Assembly (NCBI RefSeq): GCF_000420305.1
Contig: NZ_ATUR01000004.1
Span: forward strand, 1-64,000
Length of the DNA stretch: 64,000 nucleotides
Reading direction: 5' to 3'
Source: Novosphingopyxis baekryungensis DSM 16222
GTDB taxonomy: Bacteria; Pseudomonadota; Alphaproteobacteria; Sphingomonadales; Sphingomonadaceae
Shown here: positions 62,467 to 64,000 of the stretch, one piece after another
Position numbering within the stretch: the first letter of the stretch is position 1
How the letters are laid out: each line of letters starts with the position of its first letter
Position numbers and translations under genes: made by a program
Notes under the pieces: generated by a model
Seen by the model: only the letters and a program-made list of their open reading frames with translations
Database searches by the model: none
Told to the model about the DNA's origin: nothing

Positions 62467-63045
62467 TTATCGCTTGATCAACGCATCGATGGCGGCCCAG
62501 CCATCGACCGGAAGGTTGCGCATCATCGCGGCGCGGGCGCGGTTCATTCCGCCCAATGCGATCACTTTTTCCTGTCTGTTCGCCTGCTGCGCCATGGCGC
62601 GCCATCCGCCGACGCCCAGAACCGGCTGCCCTGGATGGGACCGGGTCGCATGGACCGGAGAGATCAGCATCCATTGCGCACCGGCTCGGCGGGCGGCACG
62701 GAGTTCCTGCCGATCATGCACCGCCGCGCTCGCAGCAAGCCCTGCACAGCGACCGCGCTGCCATCGTCCATGCACGCCGTCCGCGCGCCAGCGGCGGGCC
62801 TTGCGCGGGGTATCGGCGAGAAAGACCAGCATGCCGCGCCGTTTGGCGATCCGGTGCAATTGCCGGAACAGGGCGCGGCGCGCGCTCTCCTCCAGATCAT
62901 AATGCCGCAGCACGATCACGCTGCCGAAGGGCAAGGCGCGCGCGCTGCGGATCAGGGCATCGCCGAATCGCGGATCGGTCATCATCCAGACGACCGGGCG
63001 GTTTGGCCGGGGCGAACCGCCTCCTGATGCTTTGCCCTTCGCCAT
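62467..63045 (-). CDS. Thiamine-phosphate synthase-like (ThiE/TenI) protein
   Basis: 192 residues from the ATG at 63045; ATGs about twenty codons downstream are possible. The TMP-TENI barrel is visible in part: 'PFGSVIVLRHYDLEESARRALF', 'GMLVFLADTPRKARRWRADGVHG', 'ISPVHATRSHPGQPVLGVGGWRAMA' and 'VIALGGMNRARAAMM'. It is short compared with ThiE (about 210) and the diphosphate-binding residues are not all evident, so it may not make thiamine phosphate. TenI-like proteins act as tautomerases. It is divergent from yggS. Confidence 0.78.
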   Translation of the reverse strand: MAKGKASGGGSPRPNRPVVWMMTDPRFGDALIRSARALPFGSVIVLRHYDLEESARRALFRQLHRIAKRRGMLVFLADTPRKARRWRADGVHGRWQRGRCAGLAASAAVHDRQELRAARRAGAQWMLISPVHATRSHPGQPVLGVGGWRAMAQQANRQEKVIALGGMNRARAAMMRNLPVDGWAAIDALIKR

Positions 63046-63068
63046 GGCCGCAGCTATAGGCCTGAGCC

Positions 63069-63728
63069 ATGAACGAAGCGACCCCCCTCTCCACCGTCCG
63101 CGCGGATATCGCGTCCGCTGCCAGCCGTGCGGCACGCGCGCCGGACGCGATCGATCTGATTGCCGTGTCCAAGACGCGCTCTGCGCAGGAGATCCGCCCC
63201 CTGCTGGAAGAGGGGCACCGCAGTTTCGGCGAGAACCGCGTGGGCGAGGCGGCGGAAAAATGGCCGCAATTGCGCGACGATTATCCCGGCGTGGTACTGC
63301 ACATGATCGGGCAGCTGCAATCGAACAAAGCGGAAGAGGCGGCGCAGCTGTTCGATGTCCTCCACACGGTCGATCGCGCCTCGCTGATCAAGGCGCTGGG
63401 CAAGGTGGTGGCATCGGGGGGCCGTTGTCCGCCCTGCTTCCTGCAGGTCAATATCGGCGAAGAGGCGCAGAAGGGCGGCTGCGCGATCGACGATATCGGC
63501 GCGCTCCTGGAGCGTGCCCGCACCGCCGGTCTCGATATGATCGGGCTGATGTGCATTCCGCCGCAGGAGGTGGAGCCCGCCCCCTATTTCGCGCTGCTGG
63601 GCAAGCTCGCAGCCGAGCATGGCTTGGATCAGCTCAGCATGGGCATGTCCGCCGATTATGACACCGCCGTGTTGCTGGGCGCGACGCAGGTGCGCATCGG
63701 CACGGCGCTGTTCGGACCGCGCAGCTAA
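63069..63728 (+). CDS. YggS-family PLP homeostasis protein
   Basis: 219 residues. TIM-barrel fold-type III PLP protein without known catalytic reaction, controlling free PLP and amino-acid balance (YggS/PROSC). The Schiff-base Lys is in 'LIAVSKTRSAQEI'; 'FGENRVGEAAEKW', 'HMIGQLQSNKAEEAAQLFDVLHTVD', 'LQVNIGEEAQKGGC' and 'LSMGMSADYDTAVLLGATQVRIGTALFG' are the family motifs. Often beside proC or division genes; here next to a ThiE-like gene, a different context. Confidence 0.94.
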   Translation: MNEATPLSTVRADIASAASRAARAPDAIDLIAVSKTRSAQEIRPLLEEGHRSFGENRVGEAAEKWPQLRDDYPGVVLHMIGQLQSNKAEEAAQLFDVLHTVDRASLIKALGKVVASGGRCPPCFLQVNIGEEAQKGGCAIDDIGALLERARTAGLDMIGLMCIPPQEVEPAPYFALLGKLAAEHGLDQLSMGMSADYDTAVLLGATQVRIGTALFGPRS

Positions 63729-63770
63729 GTCTCTCGGGCCGGCGCGTTCCGCTGGCGTAGCCGGGACGGC

Positions 63771-64000
63771 TCAGGCCGGATCGGGGATCGGTCCGCCGCT
63801 TTCGCGTCCCTTGGCCGCCTCGCGTCCTGCCGATTTCTCGCGCGCGCCTTCCTTGCGGGCGCGCTCTTCCATCTTCTGCGCCTTCAGCTCTTCCGGGGTG
63901 TCGGGCGCCACGAAGCTGATGATGATATCGTCTTCCTCGATCGTCGGCCGGGCCGATGTGGAGAAGAACAGCAGGCGTTTGTCCGGCTTCATCACCGCCA
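63771..64000 (-). CDS. C-terminal part of an unidentified protein, start beyond window
   Basis: The frame is open to the right edge and stops at 63771. About 76 residues are visible. The visible tail has a strand-rich segment ('KRLLFFSTSARPTIEEDDIIISFVAP') followed by a long charged helix rich in Arg, Lys and Glu and a flexible end. The first segment resembles a TrkA-C-like or regulatory beta domain at the end of a larger protein, for example a cation/proton antiporter, but this is a guess. No function is assigned. Confidence 0.55.
   Translation of the reverse strand, partial: AVMKPDKRLLFFSTSARPTIEEDDIIISFVAPDTPEELKAQKMEERARKEGAREKSAGREAAKGRESGGPIPDPA

Overview
The window is a stretch of an alphaproteobacterial main chromosome, most likely from the order Sphingomonadales. 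Three things point there: the gene orders (hemE-oriC-PPDK regulatory protein-maf-aroE-coaE-dnaQ; mnmE-mnmG-rsmG-parA-parB; DUF3576-leuS-lptE-holA), the high-GC coding style, and the pairing of a large TonB-dependent receptor with a spinster-type MFS transporter. The order-level assignment is inference; I ran no search. Almost all of it is core genome, with two integration scars.

Layout, left to right. 0-1.75 kb: the right end of an integrative element (partial AlpA regulator, P4-type tyrosine integrase) abutting a tRNA-Ser(GCU); the rest lies beyond the left edge. 2-12.3 kb: EipA-type envelope protein, aromatic aminotransferase, an Rrf2 regulator with a divergent AhpD-like gene, a riboflavin operon (small membrane protein-ribD-ribE-ribH), a TonB gene behind a likely Zur-controlled promoter, prs, hisN and an SDR. 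12.5-18.4 kb: translation genes rpmI, rplT, pheS, pheT, prfC. 18.5-23 kb: MFS transporter, TonB-dependent receptor, TetR. 23-29.6 kb: metW/metX facing hisC, then the operon ftsE-ftsX-ydcF-plsC and a zinc-ribbon DUF3426 protein.

29.7-32 kb: a 2.1 kb segment bounded by two near-identical copies of tRNA-Leu(GAG). It contains a redox pair (quinone reductase QorB-like and HxlR/QorR-like regulator) plus 0.56 kb of apparently non-coding DNA with a long hairpin. 32-48 kb: the replication and segregation hub. It holds parB, parA, rsmG, mnmG and mnmE with exact parS sites, then rho, hemJ and hemE, a roughly 300 bp oriC candidate with DnaA boxes and an AT-rich block, and then the PPDK regulator, maf, aroE, coaE and dnaQ on the other side. 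48-64 kb: hibernation factor hpf, ptsN, small conserved genes, a SleB-type cell wall hydrolase, mmcB, an ankyrin protein, SCO/ycgN/ygjP, a class A penicillin-binding protein, msrB behind a perfect EcfG-type promoter, the leuS-lptE-holA operon, an uncharacterised exported protein, a ThiE-like protein and yggS.

I found no CRISPR array, phage structural genes, transposase or obvious defence system. The most distinctive signals are the oriC/parS architecture, the tRNA-Leu-flanked segment, the tRNA-Ser integration end, and several regulatory palindromes tied to redox, zinc and general stress control.
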